Assembly (NCBI GenBank): GCA_044220535.1
Contig: JBGAQU010000092.1
Coordinates: forward strand, 1 to 9,657
Direction: 5' to 3'
Origin: JBDHTS01 sp044220535
GTDB lineage: Bacteria > Pseudomonadota > Alphaproteobacteria > Micavibrionales > Micavibrionaceae
Length of the DNA: 9,657 nucleotides
Shown one piece after another: positions 1 through 5,411 of the stretch. Each line of letters opens with the position of its first letter. Within the stretch, counting starts at the first letter, position 1. The position numbers and the translations under genes were made by a program. Under the pieces are notes generated by a model. The model was not told where the DNA came from and searched no databases. It saw only the letters and a program-made list of their open reading frames with translations.

Positions 1-100
1 CCGCTGCCGCGCGAGCCGTCGCGCCTGCCACAAAATACTCGATTAGACGTCCTTGCTGACGGGGCGTCAGCCTGCTTTTGCGCTCGTACATCGTAGCCAT
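1..100 (-). CDS. IS1595-family transposase, N-terminal 33 residues (partial)
   Basis: Reading leftward from ATG at 100 (or the in-frame ATG at 91) gives MATMYERKSRLTPRQQ, followed by GRLIEYFVAGATARAAA. A basic start, then an R-L-I-E-x-F-V-A-G-x-T-A-R-x-A-A helix, is the typical N-terminus of IS1595-group DDE transposases. There it precedes a helix-turn-helix and a zinc-binding segment. Only about one tenth of the usual protein is visible, so intactness, the catalytic residues and the subgroup cannot be judged. The family call rests on recognising this short stretch. The frame is open right to the window edge. Confidence 0.6.
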   Translation of the reverse strand, partial: MATMYERKSRLTPRQQGRLIEYFVAGATARAAA

Positions 101-111
101 CTTTTAGACCC
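1..111 (-). mobile_element. End of an IS1595-family insertion sequence, cut by the window edge
   Basis: The transposase start lies at 100, and its reading frame runs off the left edge of the window. The IS end is probably near 111, where the minus strand reads GGGTCTAAAAG. IS1595-family ends commonly begin with GG, so this fits, but the opposite end is outside the window and the inverted repeat cannot be verified. If 111 is the tip, the insertion sits right against the stop codon of the ArsR fragment (113-115), and an 8-bp target duplication would be expected at 112-119. The motif tttagac occurs at 103-109 and again at 112-118, so the exact boundary is ambiguous. Confidence 0.5.
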
Positions 112-112
112 T

Positions 113-341
113 TTAGACGGGCTTAGCTACTTCAGCCCCTTTATTTTTTTGTCCTTCTTTCTTTATCGGACGACTGACAGGGCACACTTTCTGCACGAAC
201 CCGTTCAGCGTATTGACCAGATTGTCGCGCACAAGACTGTAATAAATATACTGCCCGCGCTTGTCGCCCTTGATCAGGCCCGCGGATTCAAGGAGAGCAA
301 GATGTTTGGAGATGGACGGCTGTTTTTGGTTGAAACGTTCA
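113..341 (-). pseudogene. ArsR-family transcriptional repressor, N-terminally truncated
   Basis: The frame ending at the TAA at 113-115 encodes ERFNQKQPSISKHLALLE, then SAGLIKGDKRGQYIYYSLV and a lysine-rich tail. This is the recognition helix and beta-wing of an ArsR/SmtB winged-helix repressor: Q-P-S-I-S-K-H-L is the DNA-reading helix, and G-Q-Y-I-Y-Y-S-L is the wing. The first half of the fold (roughly 40 residues, including helix 1 and the CxCxL-type region where many family members bind metal) is missing. Upstream of about 341 the same frame reads across DNA that encodes the membrane protein on the other strand, so the ATG at 376 is not a native start. One cysteine remains in the tail (VQKVCPV). 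Family members usually repress a divergent or downstream metal- or stress-response gene. Here the likely partner is the truncated membrane protein next door. Assembly error is the main alternative to real gene loss. Confidence 0.65.
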
Positions 342-610
342 AAGGCAAGGACGCGCTGGCCGACTCCGTGAACCATTTGCTGCTGGTCGGGTTTTACCTG
401 ATCAATGTCGGGTTTGTGTCCCTGACTTTAAAATACGGTATCAAACCCAGCGATGCACAGGGCGCGATCGAATTCCTCAGCACAAAGGTCGGGCTTGTGA
501 TCGTGGTCTTGGGCGGGATGCATTTCTTTAATATCTATGCGCTCACCAAACTCAGGACATTTCCGTTCTTTGTGCAGGAAACGCCTGTGGCGGCTGCCAG
601 CGCAACGTGA
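338..610 (+). pseudogene. Small integral membrane protein, N-terminally truncated
   Basis: From about 338 the plus frame encodes FKGKDALADSVNHLLLVGFY and continues to a TGA at 608-610. Two hydrophobic segments are plain: one around HLLLVGFYLINVGFVSL and one around VGLVIVVLGGMHFFNIYAL. The arrangement A-x-S-V-N-H-L-L-L-V-G-F-Y followed by V-L-G-x-M-H-F-F-N is one I associate with small uncharacterised bacterial membrane proteins that usually carry a further N-terminal hydrophobic segment. That segment is absent here. Upstream of 338 the open frame continues to 53 but runs antisense through the ArsR gene and encodes nothing membrane-like, so it is not the true N-terminus. The stop lies 3 bases from the convergent gcvPB stop. 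No function is known to me. Confidence 0.6.
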
Positions 611-613
611 TGA

Positions 614-2134
614 TCACGCCTTCCAGTTCAGCTTCGGCTCCCGCGCTGCCGTTGTCTCATCCAGACGTCTGCGCGGCGTGGAGAAGGGATTGGCGTGGAG
701 GATGTCGCCTGCGCCTGAATCGGCTTTTTCGGCGATGTGTTTCATGACAGTGATGAAGCGGTCGAGCGAATCCTTGCTTTCCGTCTCGGTCGGTTCGATC
801 AGCATCGCACCCTGCACCACCAGCGGGAAATAGACGGTCATCGGGTGGAAGCCGTATTCGATCAGCGTTTTTGCGATGTCGAGCGTTGAGACATGCGCGT
901 CTTTCTGGTTTTTGTCGGTCAGCAGGCATTCATGCATGCAGGGGCCGTCGAACGGGACGTGATAATCGTCTTTCAACTGGCTGAGGATATAGTTGGCGTT
1001 CAGCACTGCGTCTTCCGATACCTGTTTCAGACCGTCCGCGCCGTGGGAGAGCATATACGCCAAAGCCCGTACATGCATGCCGAACTGGCCCTGAAAGCCC
1101 TTCAGGCGGCCTAGAGATTCAGGACGTTCATCTTCCCATTCCAGATGGAAGGCATCGCCGTTTTTCACGACATGCGGCACGGGCAGGTATGGCGTCAGTT
1201 CCTTCGTCACACAGATCGGGCCGGAACCCGGGCCGCCGCCGCCATGCGGTGTTGAGAATGTTTTATGCAGGTTGATGTGCATGACATCGACGCCGAAATC
1301 GCCGGGGCGGATTTTACCGACCAGCGCGTTGAAGTTGGCGCCGTCGCAATAGAAATATCCGCCTGCCTTATGCAGCAGGTCGGCGATCTCGATAATCTCC
1401 CGCTCGAACAGGCCGCAGGTGTTGGGGTTCGTCACCATCATACCGGCGATGCCCTTGCCGTCGCCCAAAGCTTCCCTGAACGCCGCGACGGTCAGGCGGC
1501 CCGTCTCCGCCGTCTTGATGGTTTTGATCGTGTAGCCGCACATAGCGGCGGTGGCGGGGTTGGTGCCATGCGCGGAATCCGGCACCAGCATGATGGTTTT
1601 ATCCTTATGCCCCTTCGCCTCATGCGCGCGGCGGATGGTCATGATCCCAGCCAGTTCGCCATGCGCCCCTGCTGCGGGTGACAGGCATACACCGGGCAGG
1701 TTGGTGAGTTCGGCCAAATAAGTCTGCAGTTCATGCATCACCGCCAACGCGCCCTGCGTTGTCGATTCCGGCTGCTTCGGATGCAGATGCGCGAACCCGG
1801 CGAGGCGCGCGACTTTTTCATTCAGGCGCGGATTGTGTTTCATGGTGCAGGAACCGAGCGGGAAAAACCCGTGATCGATGGAATAATTCCATGTCGAAAG
1901 CCGGACGAAATGGCGCAGCACCTGCGGTTCGGAAACTTGGGGCAGTCCGATTTCTTCGCGCGCTTTCATACCCGTGCGCAGCTTTGTATTTTTAGGCTCA
2001 GGCAGATCCACGCCCGGATGATCGCTGCGGTCTTTTTCCCAGAGCAGGTTTTCTTCGTAGCGCAGGCCGCGCGTGCCGCCGTTCAGGGTTTCAACGTGAT
2101 GGGTCATTTCCACAATCTTGCGTTCCGTTGCCAT
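614..2134 (-). CDS. gcvPB: Glycine dehydrogenase (decarboxylating) subunit 2, P-protein PLP subunit
   Basis: This is the PLP-bearing half of the heterotetrameric P-protein of the glycine cleavage system. It decarboxylates glycine and hands the aminomethyl group to lipoylated GcvH in the cytoplasm. The 506 residues match the usual length of stand-alone GcvPB proteins. Visible landmarks are YPLGS-like PLGSCTMKHNP (92-102), PAAGAHGE (153-160), DSAHGTNPA (186-194), NPNTCGLFE (236-244), the cofactor-side YCDGANFNA (262-270), and the Schiff-base lysine K291 in NLHKTFSTPHGGGG. The start at 2134 is supported by GGAAG on the minus strand just upstream and by the fit of MATERKIVEM to the family N-terminus. 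It is separated from gcvPA by about 1.3 kb carrying three genes on the opposite strand, so it needs its own promoter or long read-through. No frameshift or missing key residue is seen. Confidence 0.96.
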   Translation of the reverse strand: MATERKIVEMTHHVETLNGGTRGLRYEENLLWEKDRSDHPGVDLPEPKNTKLRTGMKAREEIGLPQVSEPQVLRHFVRLSTWNYSIDHGFFPLGSCTMKHNPRLNEKVARLAGFAHLHPKQPESTTQGALAVMHELQTYLAELTNLPGVCLSPAAGAHGELAGIMTIRRAHEAKGHKDKTIMLVPDSAHGTNPATAAMCGYTIKTIKTAETGRLTVAAFREALGDGKGIAGMMVTNPNTCGLFEREIIEIADLLHKAGGYFYCDGANFNALVGKIRPGDFGVDVMHINLHKTFSTPHGGGGPGSGPICVTKELTPYLPVPHVVKNGDAFHLEWEDERPESLGRLKGFQGQFGMHVRALAYMLSHGADGLKQVSEDAVLNANYILSQLKDDYHVPFDGPCMHECLLTDKNQKDAHVSTLDIAKTLIEYGFHPMTVYFPLVVQGAMLIEPTETESKDSLDRFITVMKHIAEKADSGAGDILHANPFSTPRRRLDETTAAREPKLNWKA

Positions 2135-2230
2135 GATTCTTCCAAAACTCAGTTTGTATGCAGGCTATTGTTAGACTTTATATAAAAACCGTCATTCATC
2201 AATGGATAAAATTTTTTCAGTTCGATGTTT
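2135..2230 (-). promoter_or_regulatory. Leader and possible promoter of gcvPB
   Basis: The stretch upstream of gcvPB is strongly AT-rich. The minus strand carries a TATATA box (2179-2184) about 45 bases before the start codon, which could serve as a -10 element. No well-spaced TTGACA-like -35 is evident, so the exact promoter is uncertain. A Shine-Dalgarno-like GGAAG precedes the ATG by a few bases. An independent promoter is expected because gcvPB is cut off from the rest of the gcv genes by opposing genes. Confidence 0.3.
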
Positions 2231-2308
2231 TCAAAGATAACGCGTTGCCGTCCCGCCTGTTTCTTTTAAAGCGCAGCGGTGGAACTTTTTCAGTTTTATA
2301 AAATCGAG

Positions 2309-2333
2309 GGAACTTCCGCCCCCAGTATGTGTT
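2309..2333 (+). promoter_or_regulatory. EcfG-type general-stress promoter (near consensus) for the KGG-repeat gene
   Basis: GGAAC (2309-2313) is followed after exactly 16 bases by TGTT (2330-2333). The known alphaproteobacterial EcfG consensus is GGAAC-N16/17-CGTT, so this matches all of the -35 and three of four -10 bases. It lies 40 bases upstream of the start codon at 2374. A second GGAAC at 2281-2285 has no correctly spaced partner. The match is judged by eye, but an essentially identical element stands in front of the next small gene, which supports it. Confidence 0.6.
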
Positions 2334-2373
2334 GGCAACATGTCCTATTTGGCTATCCTAAAAGGAGGAAGTG

Positions 2374-2550
2374 ATGAACCAACAACCGCGCGAACAGGAA
2401 ACCGGTGGCCGTGACGGCCATGGGCGTTTTGTGAAAGGCAGTACGGCGGCACGCGAAGCTGGCCGCATGGGCGGCAAAGCATCCACCGGCAGTTTTGAAA
2501 AAGGTTCCGAGCGGGCCCGCGAGGCCGGTCGCAAAGGCGGCAGAAGCTAA
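2374..2550 (+). CDS. KGG-motif general stress protein, 58 residues
   Basis: This small, glycine- and arginine-rich, highly hydrophilic protein contains two copies of the KGG stress motif. The first is GRFVKGSTAAREAGRMGGKA and the second GSFEKGSERAREAGRKGGRS. Repeats of this type define the GsiB/YciG-like family of small bacterial general stress proteins, which lack enzymatic residues and are thought to act as hydrophilin-like protectants. The start is fixed by a near-perfect Shine-Dalgarno, AAGGAGG (2362-2368), 5 bases before ATG. It is a single-gene unit: an EcfG-like promoter lies at 2309-2333 and a strong hairpin terminator at 2573-2602. It is oriented against the flanking gcv genes. Induction by the PhyR/EcfG general stress response is inferred from the promoter and agrees with the protein family. 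Confidence 0.88.
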   Translation: MNQQPREQETGGRDGHGRFVKGSTAAREAGRMGGKASTGSFEKGSERAREAGRKGGRS

Positions 2551-2572
2551 CATGTTTTTGAAGTGCCCCGAT

Positions 2573-2602
2573 AAAAGAGACTGCCGCATGGCGGTCTCTT
2601 TT
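2573..2602 (+). terminator. Rho-independent terminator after the KGG-repeat gene
   Basis: AAAAGAGACTGCC (2573-2585) pairs with GGCGGTCTCTTTT (2590-2602) around a GCAT loop, giving 13 base pairs with one G-U. The right arm ends in TTTT and is followed by GCTTT. The A-rich left flank would also allow some function on the minus strand. It lies 22 bases after the stop codon. Confidence 0.85.
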
Positions 2603-2647
2603 GCTTTAACCACATGATAAAATTATAAAAATTATAGATCAGAGTGC

Positions 2648-2672
2648 GGAACCACCACCCCGGCCCATCGTT
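2648..2672 (+). promoter_or_regulatory. EcfG-type general-stress promoter (perfect consensus) for the Cys-tail microprotein
   Basis: GGAAC (2648-2652), exactly 16 bases, then CGTT (2669-2672) reproduces the alphaproteobacterial EcfG consensus without a mismatch. It is 31 bases upstream of the start codon at 2704, leaving room for a short leader with a Shine-Dalgarno. This is the strongest regulatory site in the window. Control by the PhyR-NepR-EcfG pathway is inferred from the consensus; the sigma factor gene itself is not in the window. Confidence 0.75.
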
Positions 2673-2703
2673 GGTTTAATACCACTTCAAACAGGAGATA
2701 ATC

Positions 2704-2823
2704 ATGCAAAACCAAACCGCAAAACCTTCCAACACTCCGAACAAAAACACGCCTGACCGCGATCAGGTCAAAAAAACCGACAAAACCGGTATGGACGACA
2801 AAAAAGGCAGCTGCGGCTGCTAA
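2704..2823 (+). CDS. 39-residue hydrophilic microprotein with a C-terminal Cys-Gly-Cys
   Basis: ATG at 2704 follows AGGAG (2693-2697) with 6-base spacing, and the frame ends at TAA 2821-2823. The product starts MQNQTAKPSNTPNKNTPDRD and ends DDKKGSCGC. It is rich in Asn, Lys, Thr, Pro and Asp, has no hydrophobic segment, and is predicted to be unstructured. The only distinctive chemistry is the final Cys-Gly-Cys, which could bind metal or form a disulphide. I do not recognise a family. Despite the small size the gene is well supported: a perfect EcfG-type promoter lies upstream, a good ribosome site precedes the start, and a strong terminator begins 17 bases after the stop. It lies between the KGG stress gene and an unknown 158-residue gene, all on the plus strand. 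Confidence 0.75.
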   Translation: MQNQTAKPSNTPNKNTPDRDQVKKTDKTGMDDKKGSCGC

Positions 2824-2839
2824 TTCGGTCGAACCCAGG

Positions 2840-2875
2840 AAAAAGAGAGCGGCTCCCGCCTGCTCTCTTTTTTTT
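2840..2875 (+). terminator. Rho-independent terminator after the Cys-tail microprotein gene
   Basis: AAAAAGAGAGC (2840-2850) pairs perfectly with GCTCTCTTTTT (2862-2872) across an 11-base loop, and the run of eight T residues continues to 2875. Its layout closely resembles the terminator at 2573-2602, with the same A-run, GAGA stem and T-run. Confidence 0.88.
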
Positions 2876-2941
2876 GAAAATTTGATTTTATTTTACAAAA
2901 TATGATAAAGCTCGATAAACAGGGATTATGGAGATTAAAAA

Positions 2942-3418
2942 ATGTCAGAGATTGTGGAAGACGATACAGCATACCTTCAGGAAAGATTGGAATCAGGCCG
3001 GGCGCTCGTTGAGAAAATGGGCCCCACTGTTTTTGGTGTCAGAAAAGCCATTGAGAACATGGGCCTTGATGTGCGCGTGAATGACATACTCGCGCGCTAC
3101 AAAAGTGATCGTGACGCATTGAAAGCGACACAGCCGGAATTTGAGACAGACAAAACCGCAGCGGCGGCGTTAAAGGCTGGATTTAATCCAACCAGCTTTG
3201 GCTTCTTCAACGAAAACAGATATTCCTATCAAGAAGACATAGCACAATCGATACGAATGTACGGCATACCTGCCGACCATGCAGAATTTATGGCCAAGAT
3301 CCTTGTTCTTGGTGTCGATTATGATGAAATGAAAGCCGCCGTTGAAGCCTTAAGTCAGACACTATCCGTAGCTGAGAAACCGGCGAAGACAGGCAAGCTG
3401 GAAGATCTTGCGCCTTAA
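2942..3418 (+). CDS. Hypothetical protein, 158 residues, unknown function
   Basis: ATG at 2942 is preceded by GGAG (2930-2933) with 8-base spacing. The frame encodes an acidic, soluble, largely helical protein with no signal peptide, membrane segment or catalytic motif that I can identify. Recurrent features are an N-terminal charged helix (MSEIVEDDTAYLQERLESG), a central aromatic patch (GFFNENRYSY, about 106-115) and a second helical block containing FMAKILVLGVDYDEM. The tail is Lys/Pro-rich and probably flexible. The upstream DNA is AT-rich; TTGATT (2882-2887) and GATAAA (2904-2909) with 16-base spacing form a weak sigma-70-like candidate, and no EcfG element is present. Its TAA overlaps the gcvPA stop in the shared palindrome TTAA (3415-3418), so the two genes converge with no gap. 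Base and codon use are visibly more AT-rich than gcvPA, consistent with a later insertion. Confidence 0.8.
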   Translation: MSEIVEDDTAYLQERLESGRALVEKMGPTVFGVRKAIENMGLDVRVNDILARYKSDRDALKATQPEFETDKTAAAALKAGFNPTSFGFFNENRYSYQEDIAQSIRMYGIPADHAEFMAKILVLGVDYDEMKAAVEALSQTLSVAEKPAKTGKLEDLAP

Positions 3419-4686
3419 CCGACAAGGGCCTTACACAGCGCCGCGATATCTTCATCCGTCGTCATTTCCGTGGCGGCGACCAGCAGGCGGTTGCCGTCCA
3501 GCGGGTGGCCGGCGATGATGCCCTGCCCCGCCAGTTTTTCGACGAGGTCTTTCGCGGATCCCTGCACTTCGATAACGAATTCATTGAAGAATGACTGATT
3601 GACGATTTTCACGCCCCTCACCTTCGCCAGCGCATCGGCGAGGTCGCAGGCGCGTTCGTGATTGAGGCGCGCCAGGCGCTTGAACCCATCCTCACCCAGC
3701 AGCGCCATGTGTACCGTGAACGCCAGCGCGCACAGGCCCTGGTTGGTGCAGATGTTGGACGTCGCTTTTTCCCGACGGATATGTTGTTCGCGCGTGCTTA
3801 GGGTGAGCACGAAACCGCGCTTGCCGTCGGCGTCTTTCGTCATGCCGCAGAGGCGGCCCGGCATCTGGCGCAGGTATTTTTCGCGGCAGGCAAAGAATCC
3901 AAGATGCGGCCCACCATAGGAGAGCGTCAGCCCGACCGATTGCGCCTCACCGCAGACGATATCGGCGTCCACGGGCGCGGGCAGCAAGCCCAGAGACACG
4001 ATTTCATTCACCACCACGACCAGCAGCGCGCCGGTTTCGTCGCATTTTTTGCGCCACACGGCATAATCCTGCGGTTCGCCATGGAAGTTCGGAGATTGCA
4101 GGATGACGCAGGCGGTTTCGCCGTCCGGGTCGCCATCCACCAGGCTGTGGCCTTCAAGATTGCCAAGATAGGCTTCGAGCACCGCGCGGTAATCGGGGTG
4201 TAGTGCCGTTCCTAAACAGACCTTGCCGCGCTTAGTCAGGCGCAGCGCCATCAGCGCGGCCTCGGCCGTCGCGGTTGCGCCGTCATACAGGGAGGCGTTG
4301 GCAATATCCTGCCCTGTCAGCTTCGCGATAAAGGTCTGGAATTCAAAAATGGCGGTCAGCGTGCCTTGCGCGATTTCCGGCTGGTAGGGCGTATAGGCGG
4401 TCAAGAATTCCGAGCGCTGGATCACGTGATCGACCGTGGCCGGGATATGGTGGTAATACGCGCCCGCGCCCAGGAAGAACGGCCCCGCGGAGGCCGGGCG
4501 GTTCATATTGGCGTAGCCCGTCAGCTTGCGCTCCACCTCCAACTCCCCCATACGCATCGGCATATTGGCGAGGCCCTTGATAAAGGCCGCTTTCGGCACA
4601 TCCACATACAGCTCATCGACGTTTTTCACGCCGACGGCCTTCAGCATCTCATCGCGGGCGTCTTTGGTCTGAGGGAGGTAGCGCAT
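3415..4686 (-). CDS. gcvPA: Glycine dehydrogenase (decarboxylating) subunit 1, P-protein partner subunit
   Basis: This is the non-lysine half of the two-subunit P-protein. It pairs with GcvPB to form the glycine-decarboxylating active site. Family landmarks are MRYLPQTKDAR at the N-terminus, AYTPYQPEIAQGTL (97-110), LYDGATATAEAA (133-144), SYGGPHLGFFA (256-266) and REQHIRREKATSNICTNQ (299-316). At 423 residues it is slightly shorter than the usual 440-450, without an obvious internal loss. The start at 4686 is 14 bases after the gcvH stop, with GGGTG as the likely ribosome site, so gcvH and gcvPA are almost certainly co-transcribed. In most genomes gcvPB follows directly. Here the strand is instead occupied by three opposing genes, and the gcvPA stop is shared, as TTAA, with the convergent neighbour. 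No dedicated terminator is visible after it. Confidence 0.95.
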   Translation of the reverse strand: MRYLPQTKDARDEMLKAVGVKNVDELYVDVPKAAFIKGLANMPMRMGELEVERKLTGYANMNRPASAGPFFLGAGAYYHHIPATVDHVIQRSEFLTAYTPYQPEIAQGTLTAIFEFQTFIAKLTGQDIANASLYDGATATAEAALMALRLTKRGKVCLGTALHPDYRAVLEAYLGNLEGHSLVDGDPDGETACVILQSPNFHGEPQDYAVWRKKCDETGALLVVVVNEIVSLGLLPAPVDADIVCGEAQSVGLTLSYGGPHLGFFACREKYLRQMPGRLCGMTKDADGKRGFVLTLSTREQHIRREKATSNICTNQGLCALAFTVHMALLGEDGFKRLARLNHERACDLADALAKVRGVKIVNQSFFNEFVIEVQGSAKDLVEKLAGQGIIAGHPLDGNRLLVAATEMTTDEDIAALCKALVG

Positions 4687-4700
4687 CAGTCACCCGGTTC

Positions 4701-5078
4701 TTAGTGTTTGTCTTTCAGAAACTCATCATAGGCTTTGCGATCCATCAGGCCCGCGATCTGTTTCGGGTCTTTCATCTTGATTTTCGCGATCCAGCCGTCA
4801 TCCATGGATTTTTTGATCAGTTCTGGGTCGCCGGACAAATTGTCGTTGATGGCAACGACTTCGCCTTCGACGGGGGAATAAACTTCGGCAGCGGTCTTGA
4901 CCGATTCCACCACGGCGAAATGCTCGCCCTTTTTCACCGCGCGGCCCACTTCCGGCAGTTCGACGAACACCAGGTCGCCCAGCGCGTCCTGCGCGTATTC
5001 TGTAATGCCGACAACGGCGACATCGCCGCCCTCGACCTTCAGCCATTCATGTTCGGATGTGTATTTCAGATCAGCCAT
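4701..5078 (-). CDS. gcvH: Glycine cleavage system H protein (lipoyl carrier)
   Basis: GcvH shuttles the aminomethyl intermediate from the P-protein to GcvT and delivers electrons to the L-protein through a lipoyl arm. The 125-residue product begins MADLKYTSEHEWLKVEGGDV, the standard family start. It carries the lipoylation motif AVVESVKTAAEVYSPVEG, with the modified lysine at K61, and the conserved GDPELIKKSMDDGWIAKIK region near the end. The start at 5078 is preferred over an in-frame ATG at 5108 because the extra ten residues are not conserved and because AAGGA (5086-5090) lies 7 bases upstream of 5078. The start codon sits inside the last codons of the small upstream gene (8-base overlap), which suggests translational coupling. 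gcvPA follows after 14 bases. Confidence 0.96.
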   Translation of the reverse strand: MADLKYTSEHEWLKVEGGDVAVVGITEYAQDALGDLVFVELPEVGRAVKKGEHFAVVESVKTAAEVYSPVEGEVVAINDNLSGDPELIKKSMDDGWIAKIKMKDPKQIAGLMDRKAYDEFLKDKH

Positions 5079-5340
5079 GATGCGGTCCTTGTGCTTTAAT
5101 TTTACCAATTGTACCGATTTGCGGGTTGGATCCTGGGATCAGTTCCTGCACCCTGTTGCCGACAGATTTACGAACATCGGCAGCAATTGGGATTTCGCTT
5201 TGCAATCTTATTGCAAAGTCATAGTCCGGATCGAGAGAAACACCGAGCGCAACGTGAAGGCTTTCAGTGTTAAATTCTGCTTTAAGAATGCCATGAAGCC
5301 ATTCCCTTTTTTCTAACGCATCTTTTTTGCTAATTGGCAT
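5071..5340 (-). CDS. Small unknown protein (89 residues) overlapping gcvH in the gcv operon
   Basis: A strong Shine-Dalgarno (AAAGGAGA on the minus strand) lies 7 bases before ATG 5340. The frame ends with TGA at 5071-5073, 8 bases inside gcvH. The protein starts MPISKKDALEKREWLHGILK, has a middle with LHVALGVSLDPDYDFAIRLQ, and ends with a G-x-I-G-K-I-K-A segment. No signal peptide or membrane helix is present. The pattern of a V-A-L-G-V strand, a D-Y-D-F-A-I strand, a valine/arginine helix and a final I-G-x-I strand is reminiscent of the short alpha/beta domain found ahead of some trypsin-like proteins. This is only a weak impression and I cannot assign a family. It is more AT-rich than gcvT and gcvH. 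Its position and overlap mean it is co-translated with gcvH, but a role in glycine cleavage is not shown. Confidence 0.75.
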   Translation of the reverse strand: MPISKKDALEKREWLHGILKAEFNTESLHVALGVSLDPDYDFAIRLQSEIPIAADVRKSVGNRVQELIPGSNPQIGTIGKIKAQGPHHG

Positions 5341-5378
5341 TTATTGTCTCCTTTATTAAATAATTCGCTATTTCGTTA

Positions 5379-5407
5379 GGTTTAGCGCGGTATGGTTTCT
5401 GTTTCAA
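5379..5407 (-). promoter_or_regulatory. Possible internal promoter between gcvT and the small unknown gene
   Basis: On the minus strand TTGAAA (5402-5407) is followed after 17 bases by TAAACC (5379-5384). The -35 is a good match to TTGACA and the -10 is poor. The 71-base AT-rich gap after gcvT is long for this operon, so an extra promoter for the small gene, gcvH and gcvPA is plausible but unproven. Confidence 0.22.
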
Positions 5408-5411
5408 TCCC

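Noticed and set aside
53..337. Open plus-strand frame extending the membrane protein N-terminally to an ATG at 53
   Set aside because: It runs antisense through the IS end and the ArsR coding region and encodes no membrane-like sequence; homologous character begins only near 338.
1265..1681. Plus-strand frame inside gcvPB
   Set aside because: It is antisense to the highly conserved PLP region of gcvPB and arises from its GC-rich codon use.
2281..2285. First GGAAC as a second EcfG promoter of the KGG-repeat gene
   Set aside because: No CGTT-like element follows at 16-17 bases.
2573..2875. CRISPR-like or transposon-end repeats from the two similar GAGA hairpins
   Set aside because: They are only two, each directly after a stop codon with a T-run, and are simply terminators.
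5079..5108. N-terminal extension of gcvH to an upstream ATG at 5108
   Set aside because: The extra residues are not part of the GcvH family and the Shine-Dalgarno is placed for the start at 5078.
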